This document shows positions 43,296 through 51,284 of a stretch of 64,000 nucleotides of DNA, piece after piece. Numbering within the stretch: the stretch's first letter is position 1; every line of letters begins with the position of its first letter. The position numbers and the translations under genes are program-made. The notes below the pieces were generated by a model. That model saw nothing but the letters and a program-made list of their open reading frames with translations, ran no database searches and was not told the DNA's origin. The stretch is from contig NZ_LMOL01000045.1 of the NCBI RefSeq assembly GCF_001424565.1, positions 16,535-80,534 of the forward strand. Direction: 5' to 3'. Source of the DNA: Arthrobacter sp. Leaf141. GTDB lineage: Bacteria > Actinomycetota > Actinomycetes > Actinomycetales > Micrococcaceae.

Positions 43296-44312
43296 ATGAA
43301 CCAACCGCAGGGCCGGCCCAGGCCCAAGATCGACGACGTCGCCAGGGAAGCCGGAGTGTCCCGCGGGACGGTCTCGCGGGTACTCAACGGCGGGCACTGG
43401 GTCAGCCCGCCGGCCCTGGCCGCCGTCAACGCCGCCATCAAAAAAACCGGGTACCGGGTTAACCCGCATGCCCGGAACCTGGCCACCAACAAGGCCAACT
43501 CGGTGGCGTTCCTGCTGACCGAAACGCATGACAGGCTGTTCGAGGATCCCAATTTTGCCGTCCTGATGCGCGGCGCCGCGGATGCCCTGGCCGAACATGA
43601 CATCCCGCTGGTCCTGATCATGGCCGGCACGGACGACGAACAGCGCCGGGCCACCGATTTCCTTACCGCGGGCCATGTGGATGGGGTCCTGCTGGTGTCC
43701 TCACACGGCAGCAGGAAAGGCATCATCGCGGATATCATCGCCGCCGGCGTCCCCGCCATTGCCTGCGGCGTTCCCCTGGGGTTCGAAAAGAAGATGGGCT
43801 ACGTGGCGGCCGACGACTACGAAGGAGCGCTTGACCTCCTCCGGTACCTGCGCGACGGCGGCCGGCAGCGGATTGCCACCATCACCGGGCCGCAGGACAC
43901 CTCCGGCGGCATCCGGCGCCTGGAGGCCTACCGCGCCCACCAGGGGGAACACTTTGATGCCGCCCTGGTGGCGAACGGCGACTACAGCCGCGAAAGCGGC
44001 GCCAAGGCAATGCGGGAACTCCTGGCACGGGTGCCGGACGTGGACGCCGTTTTTGCCGCAAACGACCTGATGGCGCTGGGCGCCCTGGACGTACTGCACG
44101 ACGCCGGCCGGCGCACGCCCGAGGACGTGGCAGTGGTGGGGTTTGACGACATCGCCGCCGCGGCGGGCGCCACTCCCCCACTCACCACGGTCCGTCAGCC
44201 CTTCGAACGGATCAGCGGGGAAATGGTCCGGCTGCTCCTGGACGTGATTGCCGGCAAAAACCACGCCGCCATCACCATTCCCACCGAAATGGTGGTCCGG
44301 GAGTCCGCCTAG
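43296..44312 (+). CDS. LacI family transcriptional regulator (galactan operon)
   Basis: A 338-residue repressor with N-terminal HTH KIDDVAREAGVSRGTVSRVLNGGHWVS and hinge region (residues ~8-60), followed by a sugar-binding core ending in VVGFDDIAAAAGATPPLTTVRQPFERI. It is the fourth gene of the importer operon, 19 bases after the second permease, so it is probably autoregulated. Its effector is likely galactose or a galacto-oligosaccharide, inferred from the neighbours GH42 and GH53. Confidence 0.9.
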   Translation: MNQPQGRPRPKIDDVAREAGVSRGTVSRVLNGGHWVSPPALAAVNAAIKKTGYRVNPHARNLATNKANSVAFLLTETHDRLFEDPNFAVLMRGAADALAEHDIPLVLIMAGTDDEQRRATDFLTAGHVDGVLLVSSHGSRKGIIADIIAAGVPAIACGVPLGFEKKMGYVAADDYEGALDLLRYLRDGGRQRIATITGPQDTSGGIRRLEAYRAHQGEHFDAALVANGDYSRESGAKAMRELLARVPDVDAVFAANDLMALGALDVLHDAGRRTPEDVAVVGFDDIAAAAGATPPLTTVRQPFERISGEMVRLLLDVIAGKNHAAITIPTEMVVRESA

Positions 44313-44414
44313 GATCGAGGTCTCCGCAACACCTGGTACCAACCGCCGGGAGATCCTCAGCTTTTTCCAGTGCGTCCTGACGCCTTCACTGCGCACCAAA
44401 AAGGAGTTGCCACA

Positions 44415-45011
44415 ATGACTGATATTGCCTGGACCGAGGGGACCTGGACAACCAAACCGGCCCGCGTGGAGTTTGCCGGGGACGGCATGCGGGTGACCGC
44501 CGCCGAGAAAAGTGATGCGTGGCGCATCACTTCCTATGGATTCATCCACAACACCGAACACGCCCTCCTTGCGCCCTTTGAGCAGGAGACGGCCGTGGAG
44601 GTCTCCTTTTATCTCGATTTTTCCGCCCAGTTTGACCAGGCCGGGATCTTTGTCCGTGTCAATGAGGCAACGTGGATCAAGGCCGGTATCGAGTGGAGCG
44701 ATGGTGAGGAGAGCCTCGGCGCGGTTGTGACGCGGGGAGCATCGGACTGGTCGCTGTCTCCGGTGCCTGGCTGGGAAGGCCGGCATGTCACTGTCCGGGC
44801 CAGCAGGTCCGGCGATGCTCTGACTGTCAGGGCCCGGGTTGACGACGAGCCGTGGCGCCTGGTGCGGGTGGCACCGCTTGAGACGGATGCTGTCGTCACC
44901 GCGGGCCCGTTCTGCTGCGCCCCTTCGCGCGATGACCTCACCGTGCATTTCACGTCCTGGCGAACGGCTGCCGTGGACGTCAGCCTGCACCCCGAAGCGG
45001 GAGCGCAGTAG
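44415..45011 (+). CDS. DUF1349 domain protein (concanavalin-like)
   Basis: A 198-residue protein that is one DUF1349 domain, a ConA-like beta-sandwich. Typical stretches are FYLDFSAQFDQAGIFVRVNEATWIKAGIEWSDGEESLGAVVTRGASDWS and PFCCAPSRDDLTVHF. There is no signal peptide, so it is cytoplasmic. ATG 44415 has AAGGAG eight bases upstream. The family resembles the C-terminal sandwich of GH43 enzymes, so a sugar-binding or accessory role is plausible, but no activity is known to me. It sits between the galactan regulator and the rhamnogalacturonan lyase. Confidence 0.82.
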   Translation: MTDIAWTEGTWTTKPARVEFAGDGMRVTAAEKSDAWRITSYGFIHNTEHALLAPFEQETAVEVSFYLDFSAQFDQAGIFVRVNEATWIKAGIEWSDGEESLGAVVTRGASDWSLSPVPGWEGRHVTVRASRSGDALTVRARVDDEPWRLVRVAPLETDAVVTAGPFCCAPSRDDLTVHFTSWRTAAVDVSLHPEAGAQ

Positions 45012-45137
45012 GAACCAGGAGGTGTTCTCCGACGTTATGTGTCGCCTGGGACCCCGGGCTTCTACAACGTTTTACATACCTCATCGGAGGACCTGCGGCA
45101 AGGGTTGCATTGTGCCCGCAGGCCCCTTAGGTTACTG

Positions 45138-45152
45138 GGGAAGCGTTTTCCC
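45138..45152 (+). promoter_or_regulatory. LacI-like operator before the rhamnogalacturonan lyase
   Basis: GGGAAGCGTTTTCCC is an imperfect palindrome around a CG step, the shape of LacI-family operators, located 25 bases before the lyase start. A second candidate half-site (AACGTTTTACAT) lies near 45068. Binding by either LacI protein of the region is inferred. Confidence 0.5.
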
Positions 45153-45177
45153 ATTTCCGGATTGAAAGGATTCACTG

Positions 45178-47730
45178 ATGAATCCGATAAGGACACCCGC
45201 GCGCCTCCTCTCCGTCGGCGCACTCGGCGCCGCACTGACCCTTGGCTGCCTGGCAGCCCCGGCGTCCGCCGTCGGGCCCTCCGCCGCAACGGGAAATCCC
45301 GGCATCCAACTGGACCAGCTGGACCGCGGCCTGGTGGCCGCGGGCACCTCCGAAGGTGTGTTCCTGAGCTGGCGGCTCCTGGGCCCCGAAGCCACGGGCT
45401 CGTCAGAAACCGGCCTGACCGGCGCCGACTTCAACGTCTACCGGGATGGCACCAGGCTCGCCACCGTCACGGACAGCACCAACTACCTCGACCCCAGCGG
45501 AACCTCCGGTGCGGCCTATACGGTGCGGGCCGTCGTCGGCGGCGTGGAAGTGGACGCCAGCGCCCCCGCCACCGCTTGGAACAGCAATTTCGTCGACATT
45601 CCCCTGAAAAAGCCGGCCGACGGCGTCACCCCCGCGGGGCAGGCCTACACCTACTCGGCAAATGACGCCTCGGTGGGCGACGTGGACGGCGACGGGCAGT
45701 ACGAATTCATCGTCAAATGGGACCCGAACAACTCAAAGGACGTCTCGCAGGTGGGCTACACCGGGAACACCTACGTGGACACCTACAAGGCGGACGGCAC
45801 CCTCCTGCACCGGATCGACCTGGGCGTGAACATCCGCTCCGGCGCCCATTACACCCAGCTGCTGGTCAACGACTTCGACGGCGACGGCCGCGCCGAACTT
45901 ATGATGAAAACAGCTCCCGGCACCAAAAGCACCAACTTCAACGCGGACGGCAGCGTGGCCGCGGAATCCTTCATCACCCTGCTGGCCGGGGACCTGGCCG
46001 CCGGCCACACCAACGCTGACGACTACCGCATGAGCGCGGCCGACTACTACCGGCACATGGTGGCCACGTTCCAGGGCTGGACCGCTCATCCCGAGGTCAA
46101 GTCCGGCCGCTGGCCCGCCACCCTGGAGGAAGCCTTCGGGATCCCGGCGCGGTACCGGTACCCGCTCTCGGAAGTCGACGCCGCGTCGCTGACCAACTAC
46201 TTCATGGACGTCTACGCGCCGGCCCGCAGCGCCCGGAACAACCTCCGCGCCTTCGAGGGCTTCATCGTTTCGGGCCCCGAGTACCTCACGGTGTTCGAAG
46301 GTGCCACGGGCAAGGAACTCAAAACGGTTGCCTACGAGCCGGGACGGCACGACGACGGCCTGATGTGGGGCGATTACGCCATGGCCCGCATTGAGCCGGG
46401 CAACCGCGTGGACAGGTTCCTGGCCGGCGTCGCCTACCTGGACGGCAAAAAGCCAGCTGCCGTGTTTGCCCGCGGCTACTACACGCGCACCACAGTTGCG
46501 GCGTATACGTGGGACGGCCGGAACCTGGCCCCCGTCTGGGACGTCGACTCGGGCTGGACACCCATGACCAACCCGTTCAACGATTCCCCGCACGGCCGCG
46601 ACGGCACCGACCCTGTGTACGGCAAACTCACCACACAGGGGTTCCACTCACTCAGCGCCGCTGATGTGGACGGCGACGGCCGGCAGGAGATTGTCTACGG
46701 TTCCGCCACGCTCGACGACGACGGGTCGCTGCTGTACAGCTCGTCCGGCATTCTGCCGCCCGGCAGCGCCGCCCCCGGCCAGGAGGCGCGGCTGGGGCAC
46801 GGCGACGCCATGCACGTGGCGGACATCGATCCGGCCCGGCCCGGCAAGGAGATCTTCACCGTCCACGAAGGGGCCACCTACGCCCCTTTCGGCTACGCCA
46901 TGCGGGACGCCGCCACCGGGCAGGTCCTGTTCGGGGACTATTCCGGCAAGGACACCGGCCGGGGCATGATCGGCGACGTGGACCCCTCGGTTCCGGGCAT
47001 CGAAAACTGGGCCATCGGGATGCAGTCGGCCGCCGGCGAAAAAATTTCCGCCGCAACACCCGGAACCAACATGAGCATCCGCTGGGCCGCGGACATGACC
47101 ACCCAGCTGATCAACGGCTCGGGTGACCAGACCCCCACGATTGATGACTGGAAGCGGGGCCGGCTGCTCACCGCCACCGATACCCGCACCAACAACGGCA
47201 CCAAGGGCACCCCCAGCCTGGTGGCGGACGTGGTGGGCGACTGGCGAGAGGAAATGCTGGTCCGGACCGCAGACAGCTCCGCCCTGCGGATGTACATGAG
47301 CACCGAGGTCACCAACCACAAGCTGTACACCCTGATGCACGACCCGCAATACCGCGCAGAGGTGGCGCGACAAAACACCACCTACAACCAGCCGTCCTAC
47401 ACGGACTTCTACCTGGCCTCGGACATGGACTTTGCCGGCGTTCCCCTGCGGGCCGCCTGGCTGCCCGGCAGCGTGAAGGCCCTGCAGCATGTCCTGGAAG
47501 ACCTGGTGGAATCGGGCGACGTCGGCGGGCCGGTAGCCAGCCAGCTTACCGCCACCGTCCAGCAGGCCGGCCGCTCCGTTGCCGACGGCGACCCCGCCAA
47601 GGCCGCCAAGACACTGCAGCGGTTCGTTAAGTTCCTGGCCCAGCAGAAGGGGCCGGACCAGGTGTCCCCTGCCGCCCGGGTGGCGCTGCAGTACAACGCC
47701 GACAACATCCTCCGGGCCTTCCGGGACTGA
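45178..47730 (+). CDS. Secreted rhamnogalacturonan endolyase, PL11, with C-terminal FIMAH-like domain
   Basis: A large extracellular lyase (850 residues) that cleaves the rhamnogalacturonan-I backbone. A Sec signal peptide (1-31, ending ASA) is followed by a beta-sandwich start (~40-135, GVFLSWRLLG to DFNVYRDG) and an eight-bladed propeller with calcium-binding loops DVDGDGQYEF, DFDGDGRAEL and DVDGDGRQEI. The segment DYAMARIEPGNRVDRFLAGVAYLDG matches the YesW/YesX group. Residues ~755-850 form an alpha-helical tail (SVKALQHVLEDLVESGDVGG) that resembles FIMAH domains of actinobacterial secreted proteins. ATG 45178 follows GAAAGGA. Confidence 0.93.
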   Translation: MNPIRTPARLLSVGALGAALTLGCLAAPASAVGPSAATGNPGIQLDQLDRGLVAAGTSEGVFLSWRLLGPEATGSSETGLTGADFNVYRDGTRLATVTDSTNYLDPSGTSGAAYTVRAVVGGVEVDASAPATAWNSNFVDIPLKKPADGVTPAGQAYTYSANDASVGDVDGDGQYEFIVKWDPNNSKDVSQVGYTGNTYVDTYKADGTLLHRIDLGVNIRSGAHYTQLLVNDFDGDGRAELMMKTAPGTKSTNFNADGSVAAESFITLLAGDLAAGHTNADDYRMSAADYYRHMVATFQGWTAHPEVKSGRWPATLEEAFGIPARYRYPLSEVDAASLTNYFMDVYAPARSARNNLRAFEGFIVSGPEYLTVFEGATGKELKTVAYEPGRHDDGLMWGDYAMARIEPGNRVDRFLAGVAYLDGKKPAAVFARGYYTRTTVAAYTWDGRNLAPVWDVDSGWTPMTNPFNDSPHGRDGTDPVYGKLTTQGFHSLSAADVDGDGRQEIVYGSATLDDDGSLLYSSSGILPPGSAAPGQEARLGHGDAMHVADIDPARPGKEIFTVHEGATYAPFGYAMRDAATGQVLFGDYSGKDTGRGMIGDVDPSVPGIENWAIGMQSAAGEKISAATPGTNMSIRWAADMTTQLINGSGDQTPTIDDWKRGRLLTATDTRTNNGTKGTPSLVADVVGDWREEMLVRTADSSALRMYMSTEVTNHKLYTLMHDPQYRAEVARQNTTYNQPSYTDFYLASDMDFAGVPLRAAWLPGSVKALQHVLEDLVESGDVGGPVASQLTATVQQAGRSVADGDPAKAAKTLQRFVKFLAQQKGPDQVSPAARVALQYNADNILRAFRD

Positions 47731-47754
47731 CGGGATCCGGGAGAGACTGTTGCC

Positions 47755-48588
47755 ATGACACTTGCACCGCTGATTCCCTTGAACGACGGACACGCCATCC
47801 CGCAACTGGGGCTGGGTACCTGGCCGCTGGATGACCAGCAGGCGGCCGTTGCCGTGGCCAAGGCCCTGGACGCCGGATACCGGCACATCGACACGGCAGT
47901 GAAATACGGCAACGAGCGGGGCGTGGGTCAAGGCATCCGCGCGGCGGGGCTGGACCGTGGCGACCTTTTCATCACCACCAAGCTGGACGGCGAATTCCAG
48001 GGGGACGGCAAGGCCGCCGCAGGACTGGCAGGCTCCCTGGAACGCCTTGGACTGGACTACGTCGATCTGCTCCTGATCCACTGGCCGCTCCCGGGCCGGA
48101 ACGAGTTTGTGTCCACCTGGAAGACCTTCCAGGAACTCCAGGCAGCCGGGAAGGTCCGCTCCATCGGGGTATCCAACTTCAAGCCCGCCCACCTGGAACG
48201 GCTGCTGGCTGAGACGGATGTGGTGCCGGCCGTCAACCAGATCCAGCTGAGCCCTGCCATCACGCGTACCGCCGAGCAGGAATTCCACCACCGGCACGGC
48301 ATCATCACAGAGTCCTACAGCCCGCTGGGCGGCTCCAGCGGAAGCCTGCGGGGCGCTCCCATCCTGGCGCAGCTGGGCGAAAAATACGGGAAGACGCCCA
48401 GCCAGCTGGTGCTTCGCTGGCATGTCCAGCGCGGGCTGGTTGCCGTGCCCAAAACCGGCGATCCGGACCGGATGCAGGAGAACCTGGACGTGTTCGATTT
48501 CGCGTTGGACCCGCAGGATCTGGCAGACTTGTCCACTCTTGATGAAGGCCCGGCTGCGGGCAACGATTCAGACACCACGGGGCACTGA
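47755..48588 (+). CDS. Aldo/keto reductase
   Basis: A 277-residue reductase of the 2,5-diketogluconate reductase type. The catalytic residues lie in HIDTAVKYGNE, TTKLDGEF and LLIHWPLPG. The C-terminal cofactor site is VAVPKTGDPDRMQEN. It lies 24 bases after the rhamnogalacturonan lyase gene in the same direction, so it could be cotranscribed with it; GAGAGA precedes the ATG. No specific substrate can be named. Confidence 0.9.
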   Translation: MTLAPLIPLNDGHAIPQLGLGTWPLDDQQAAVAVAKALDAGYRHIDTAVKYGNERGVGQGIRAAGLDRGDLFITTKLDGEFQGDGKAAAGLAGSLERLGLDYVDLLLIHWPLPGRNEFVSTWKTFQELQAAGKVRSIGVSNFKPAHLERLLAETDVVPAVNQIQLSPAITRTAEQEFHHRHGIITESYSPLGGSSGSLRGAPILAQLGEKYGKTPSQLVLRWHVQRGLVAVPKTGDPDRMQENLDVFDFALDPQDLADLSTLDEGPAAGNDSDTTGH

Positions 48589-48636
48589 GCGCACCCCGTC
48601 CCAGCCACCTGTTTTCTTTCCGGGGTTGGCAAAATG

Positions 48637-48656
48637 ATAGTAAGCATGATTACTAT
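48637..48656. promoter_or_regulatory. Palindromic site upstream of GlsB/YeaQ gene
   Basis: ATAGTAA (48637-48643) and TTACTAT (48650-48656) form a perfect 7-6-7 palindrome in an AT-rich patch about 65 bases before the GlsB/YeaQ start. It probably overlaps the promoter and may be an operator of a stress regulator. Confidence 0.5.
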
Positions 48657-48722
48657 TGAGGGAGAAGGACGAAGTGCTTCCGGAATCCGGAAGCCTCCTT
48701 TACTTAGGAAGAGGAACAAAAA

Positions 48723-48989
48723 ATGGGTTTCATTGGCTTTTTGATTCTTGGACTTATCGCCGGCGCCATCGCCAAGGCGATCCTCCCGGGCAAGCAAGGC
48801 GGCGGCTGGCTGATCACACTTCTGCTGGGCGTTGTTGGCGCACTGCTGGGCGGCTGGATCGGCGGCATGATCTTCGGTACGGGCCTGCAGGAGTTCTTCT
48901 CGCTGCAGACCTGGCTGCTGGCTATCGCCGGTTCGCTGATCGTCCTGCTGGTCTACGGCATGGTCACCAAGCGCGGCGTGCGCAGCTAA
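48723..48989 (+). CDS. GlsB/YeaQ/YmgE family stress-response membrane protein
   Basis: An 88-residue protein with three transmembrane helices, the Gly-rich transglycosylase-associated pattern GFIGFLILGLIAGAIAKAILPGKQGGGWL and LLGVVGALLGGWIGGMIFG. Members are small envelope proteins induced by osmotic or acid stress. The ATG follows a rich ribosome site (AGGAAGAGGA). A strong hairpin follows the gene, so it is a single-gene unit. Confidence 0.92.
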   Translation: MGFIGFLILGLIAGAIAKAILPGKQGGGWLITLLLGVVGALLGGWIGGMIFGTGLQEFFSLQTWLLAIAGSLIVLLVYGMVTKRGVRS

Positions 48990-49007
48990 CACGGCGCACA
49001 CGCCAGG

Positions 49008-49043
49008 AAACCGGTCTGGGGAAATCCTTCCCCAGGCCGGTTT
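49008..49043 (+). terminator. 16-bp hairpin after GlsB/YeaQ
   Basis: Arms 49008-49023 and 49028-49043 (AAACCGG..CTGGGGAA and TTCCCCAG..CCGGTTT) pair over 16 bases with one T-G wobble around an ATCC loop. It lies 18 bases after the stop codon. A clear U tract is lacking beyond TTT. Confidence 0.75.
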
Positions 49044-49104
49044 CGGCTATCCGGCCCTCCCGGCCGATCAAAACGAAAACCTTCTCACGGAGCAGGAGTT
49101 CACC

Positions 49105-49563
49105 ATGAAAAACAAACTTCTTTTGGGCGTAGGCATCGCCGCCGGGTACGTACTCGGCTCACGGTCAGGACGCGCAGCCTATGACAAGCTCAAGGCACGC
49201 GCTGCAGCCGTCTGGGACAGCAAACCCGTTCAGGACAAAGTCGCCGTGGCCACGGAGGCAGTCAAGGACAAGGCACCCGGGATGGTGGACCAGCTCGGAG
49301 AAGCTGCCCGCCGGGCCGGCACCGTCATAGGCTCCGCCATGCATAAGGACGGTGCTGCGGATTCCGGGACCCCGGCCGCCACAGCAGGTACTGCCAGCGG
49401 CAGCATCCCCGCCCACAGCACGCACCCGGAAACGGTCAACCTGGGCACCCCGGACGTCGACTCCGACCCCGCGCTGAACGACAGCACCGGGCAGGACTGG
49501 TCGGATGAAGGCGGCGCCACCCCCGCGGGAGCAGCCACCAACGTTGACCCGAGGCGCGACTGA
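49105..49563 (+). CDS. YtxH-like small protein
   Basis: A 152-residue protein beginning MKNKLLLGVGIAAGYVLGSRSGRAAYDKL, the short hydrophobic N-terminus with GYVLGSRxGR that typifies YtxH-like proteins, then an amphipathic helical stretch (KARAAAVWDSKPVQDKVAVATEAVKDKAPGM). The C-terminal half is Ala/Gly/Ser/Asp-rich and disordered. It follows GlsB/YeaQ behind the terminator, and both are stress-linked families, but the function of this one is unknown. GGAGCAGGAG precedes the ATG. Confidence 0.7.
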   Translation: MKNKLLLGVGIAAGYVLGSRSGRAAYDKLKARAAAVWDSKPVQDKVAVATEAVKDKAPGMVDQLGEAARRAGTVIGSAMHKDGAADSGTPAATAGTASGSIPAHSTHPETVNLGTPDVDSDPALNDSTGQDWSDEGGATPAGAATNVDPRRD

Positions 49564-49572
49564 GCGCACTGT

Positions 49573-49660
49573 CCTGCTGAACGTTTTACCAGCAGGGTTT
49601 TGGGTTACAAATGAACATTCTTGCTGGCCGGCGCGATCCTTGGGGGACGCGCCGGCCAGC
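49573..49660. terminator. Convergent terminator region
   Basis: A CCTGCTG/CAGCAGG stem (49573-49579 and 49590-49596) followed by GTTTT serves the YtxH-like gene. A second perfect 13-bp stem (49623-49635 and 49648-49660, GCTGGCCGGCGCG) lies six bases from the stop of the converging acetyltransferase and can serve both strands. Confidence 0.7.
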
Positions 49661-49665
49661 TGCAT

Positions 49666-50178
49666 TTAACGCAGCCGAACCTGGCCGTGGCGTTCCATGC
49701 AGAGCAACCTTCCGCGGCCATCCCAGGACTCCACAGCCCGGAAGCCGTGCGATGCGTAGAGTTTGATGGCCGCTTCACGCCAGTCCCAGACGGATAAGCG
49801 GACCACACCGGGGCCCGCTGCCACGACGGTATCCAGCAGCGCCCCGCCCACGCCCCGGCCTCGGGCAGCGGGATCGGCCCAGAGCCGTTTGATCTCCAGG
49901 AACGGGCCAACGCGGTTGAGGATGGCGACGCCCACGGGTTCGCCGTCGATTTCCGCGAGGTACACCGCTGCGCCGGCGTAGGCTGCGGCGGGATCCCGGA
50001 GTTCCGGCCCATAGACCGCCGGCAGTCCGTGCGCGGGATGGGCAGTTCCGCCCAGATGCCGTGCTTTCTCCCGTTCCGTCTGGCCCAGGTAATCCCCTAC
50101 CAGCCGCGTCACCGCAGCCGCGTCCGGGCCATCCAGGCGGGCCCTGCGAACAGTGGGGGGCTGGAGTCCTGCGGGCAT
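49666..50178 (-). CDS. GNAT family N-acetyltransferase
   Basis: A 170-residue acetyltransferase with the acetyl-CoA loop ADPAARGRGVGGALLDTV near residues 108-125 and C-terminal AAIKLYASHGFRAVESW. The substrate is unknown. The start ATG at 50178 yields the family N-terminus VRRARLDGPDAAAVTRLVGDYL. A clear ribosome site is missing, so translation may be leaderless or begin elsewhere; a longer open frame upstream has no family sequence. Confidence 0.8.
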   Translation of the reverse strand: MPAGLQPPTVRRARLDGPDAAAVTRLVGDYLGQTEREKARHLGGTAHPAHGLPAVYGPELRDPAAAYAGAAVYLAEIDGEPVGVAILNRVGPFLEIKRLWADPAARGRGVGGALLDTVVAAGPGVVRLSVWDWREAAIKLYASHGFRAVESWDGRGRLLCMERHGQVRLR

Positions 50179-50263
50179 CCAGTTATTTTCGCACGCGGGG
50201 CCGGGCGATGCTGGACAAGGCATTCCGTTAGGGACAGGGTTTCCATAACAGAGGAGGCATGCC

Positions 50264-51238
50264 ATGAAGGCTGTGCTGCAGGATACCTATGGAACATCCG
50301 CCGTCCTTCGGGTGGACGACGTGGGCAAGCCCTCACCCGGTCCCGCGGACGTGCTGATCGAGGTCGAGGCGGCGTCCATTCACATCGGTGACTGGCACGT
50401 GATGACCGGCCTTCCGCTGCTGGCCCGGCTGGCCCTCGGATTCCGGGTCCCCCGGGACAGGGTGCGCGGAATGGACGTTGCCGGGCGGATCGTCGGGACG
50501 GGTTCCGCCGTCACCGGGCACATGGCGGGGGATGCGGTGTTTGGCGTCGCCAAGGGGGCTTTCGCCGAGTTCGCGGTGGCACCTGCGGGATCGGTTGTCC
50601 GGACCCCGTCCAATGCCACAGCCAACCAGGCGGCGGCCATCCCCACGTCGGCGGCCACGGCACTGCACGCCGACCGTGACGCCGGTGGCCTGCAGCCCGG
50701 CCAACGGGTCCTGGTCCTCGGCGCGGCCGGCGGCGTGGGGATCTTCGCCGTGCAGATCGCCAAAGCGCTGGGCGGCCACGTCACCGGCGTGTGCAGCGGG
50801 CCAAAACTGGACCTGGTCCGGTCCCTCGGGGCGGACAGCGTCCTGGACTACCAGCGCGAGGACTTCACCACGATGGAACAGCGCTACGACCTGATCATCG
50901 ACATGGGCGGCCGCCGGCCGGTGAAACAGCTGCGACGCGCGCTGAGGCCAGCAGGAACCATCGTGATTGTCGGCGGGGAAGGTGGCGGCAGAATCCTGGG
51001 CGGGTTCGGGCGTTCACTGCTGGCCCCGTTCGCAGGCCTGTTCTCGCAGCAGAAAATCAGGGGTTTGATCTCCGTGACCAAGGAGGCGGACCTGCTCCAG
51101 TTGCGGACCATGGTGGAGATGGGCACGCTCCGGCCGGTCATCGACTCGACGTACCCGCTGGCCCGCACCGCGGAGGGAATGCGCCGCGTGGAGGAACACC
51201 TGGCGATTGGCAAGGTGGTGATTACCGTCCCGGCCTGA
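50264..51238 (+). CDS. Zinc-free medium-chain NAD(P)-dependent reductase (quinone-oxidoreductase-like)
   Basis: A 324-residue MDR protein. The N-terminal GroES-like domain has PSPGPADVLIEVEAASIHIGDWHVMTG and RVRGMDVAGRIVGTG. The nucleotide-binding motif is LVLGAAGGVGIFAVQIAK near residues 148-165. Lack of Cys ligands places it with zinc-free quinone reductases. Its ATG at 50264 follows GAGGAGGC closely. Substrate unknown. Confidence 0.9.
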   Translation: MKAVLQDTYGTSAVLRVDDVGKPSPGPADVLIEVEAASIHIGDWHVMTGLPLLARLALGFRVPRDRVRGMDVAGRIVGTGSAVTGHMAGDAVFGVAKGAFAEFAVAPAGSVVRTPSNATANQAAAIPTSAATALHADRDAGGLQPGQRVLVLGAAGGVGIFAVQIAKALGGHVTGVCSGPKLDLVRSLGADSVLDYQREDFTTMEQRYDLIIDMGGRRPVKQLRRALRPAGTIVIVGGEGGGRILGGFGRSLLAPFAGLFSQQKIRGLISVTKEADLLQLRTMVEMGTLRPVIDSTYPLARTAEGMRRVEEHLAIGKVVITVPA

Positions 51239-51284
51239 ACCAGGTTCGGGAACGGCCATCGCCAGCAGGATTACGACGGCGGCA

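Noticed and set aside
42092..43759. 555-codon minus-strand open frame over permease and LacI genes
   Set aside because: The plus strand here encodes recognised ABC permease and LacI proteins with EAA and HTH motifs.
46648..48423. 591-codon minus-strand open frame over the PL11 gene
   Set aside because: Antisense shadow of the rhamnogalacturonan lyase and aldo/keto reductase; Gly/Val/His-rich without domain structure.
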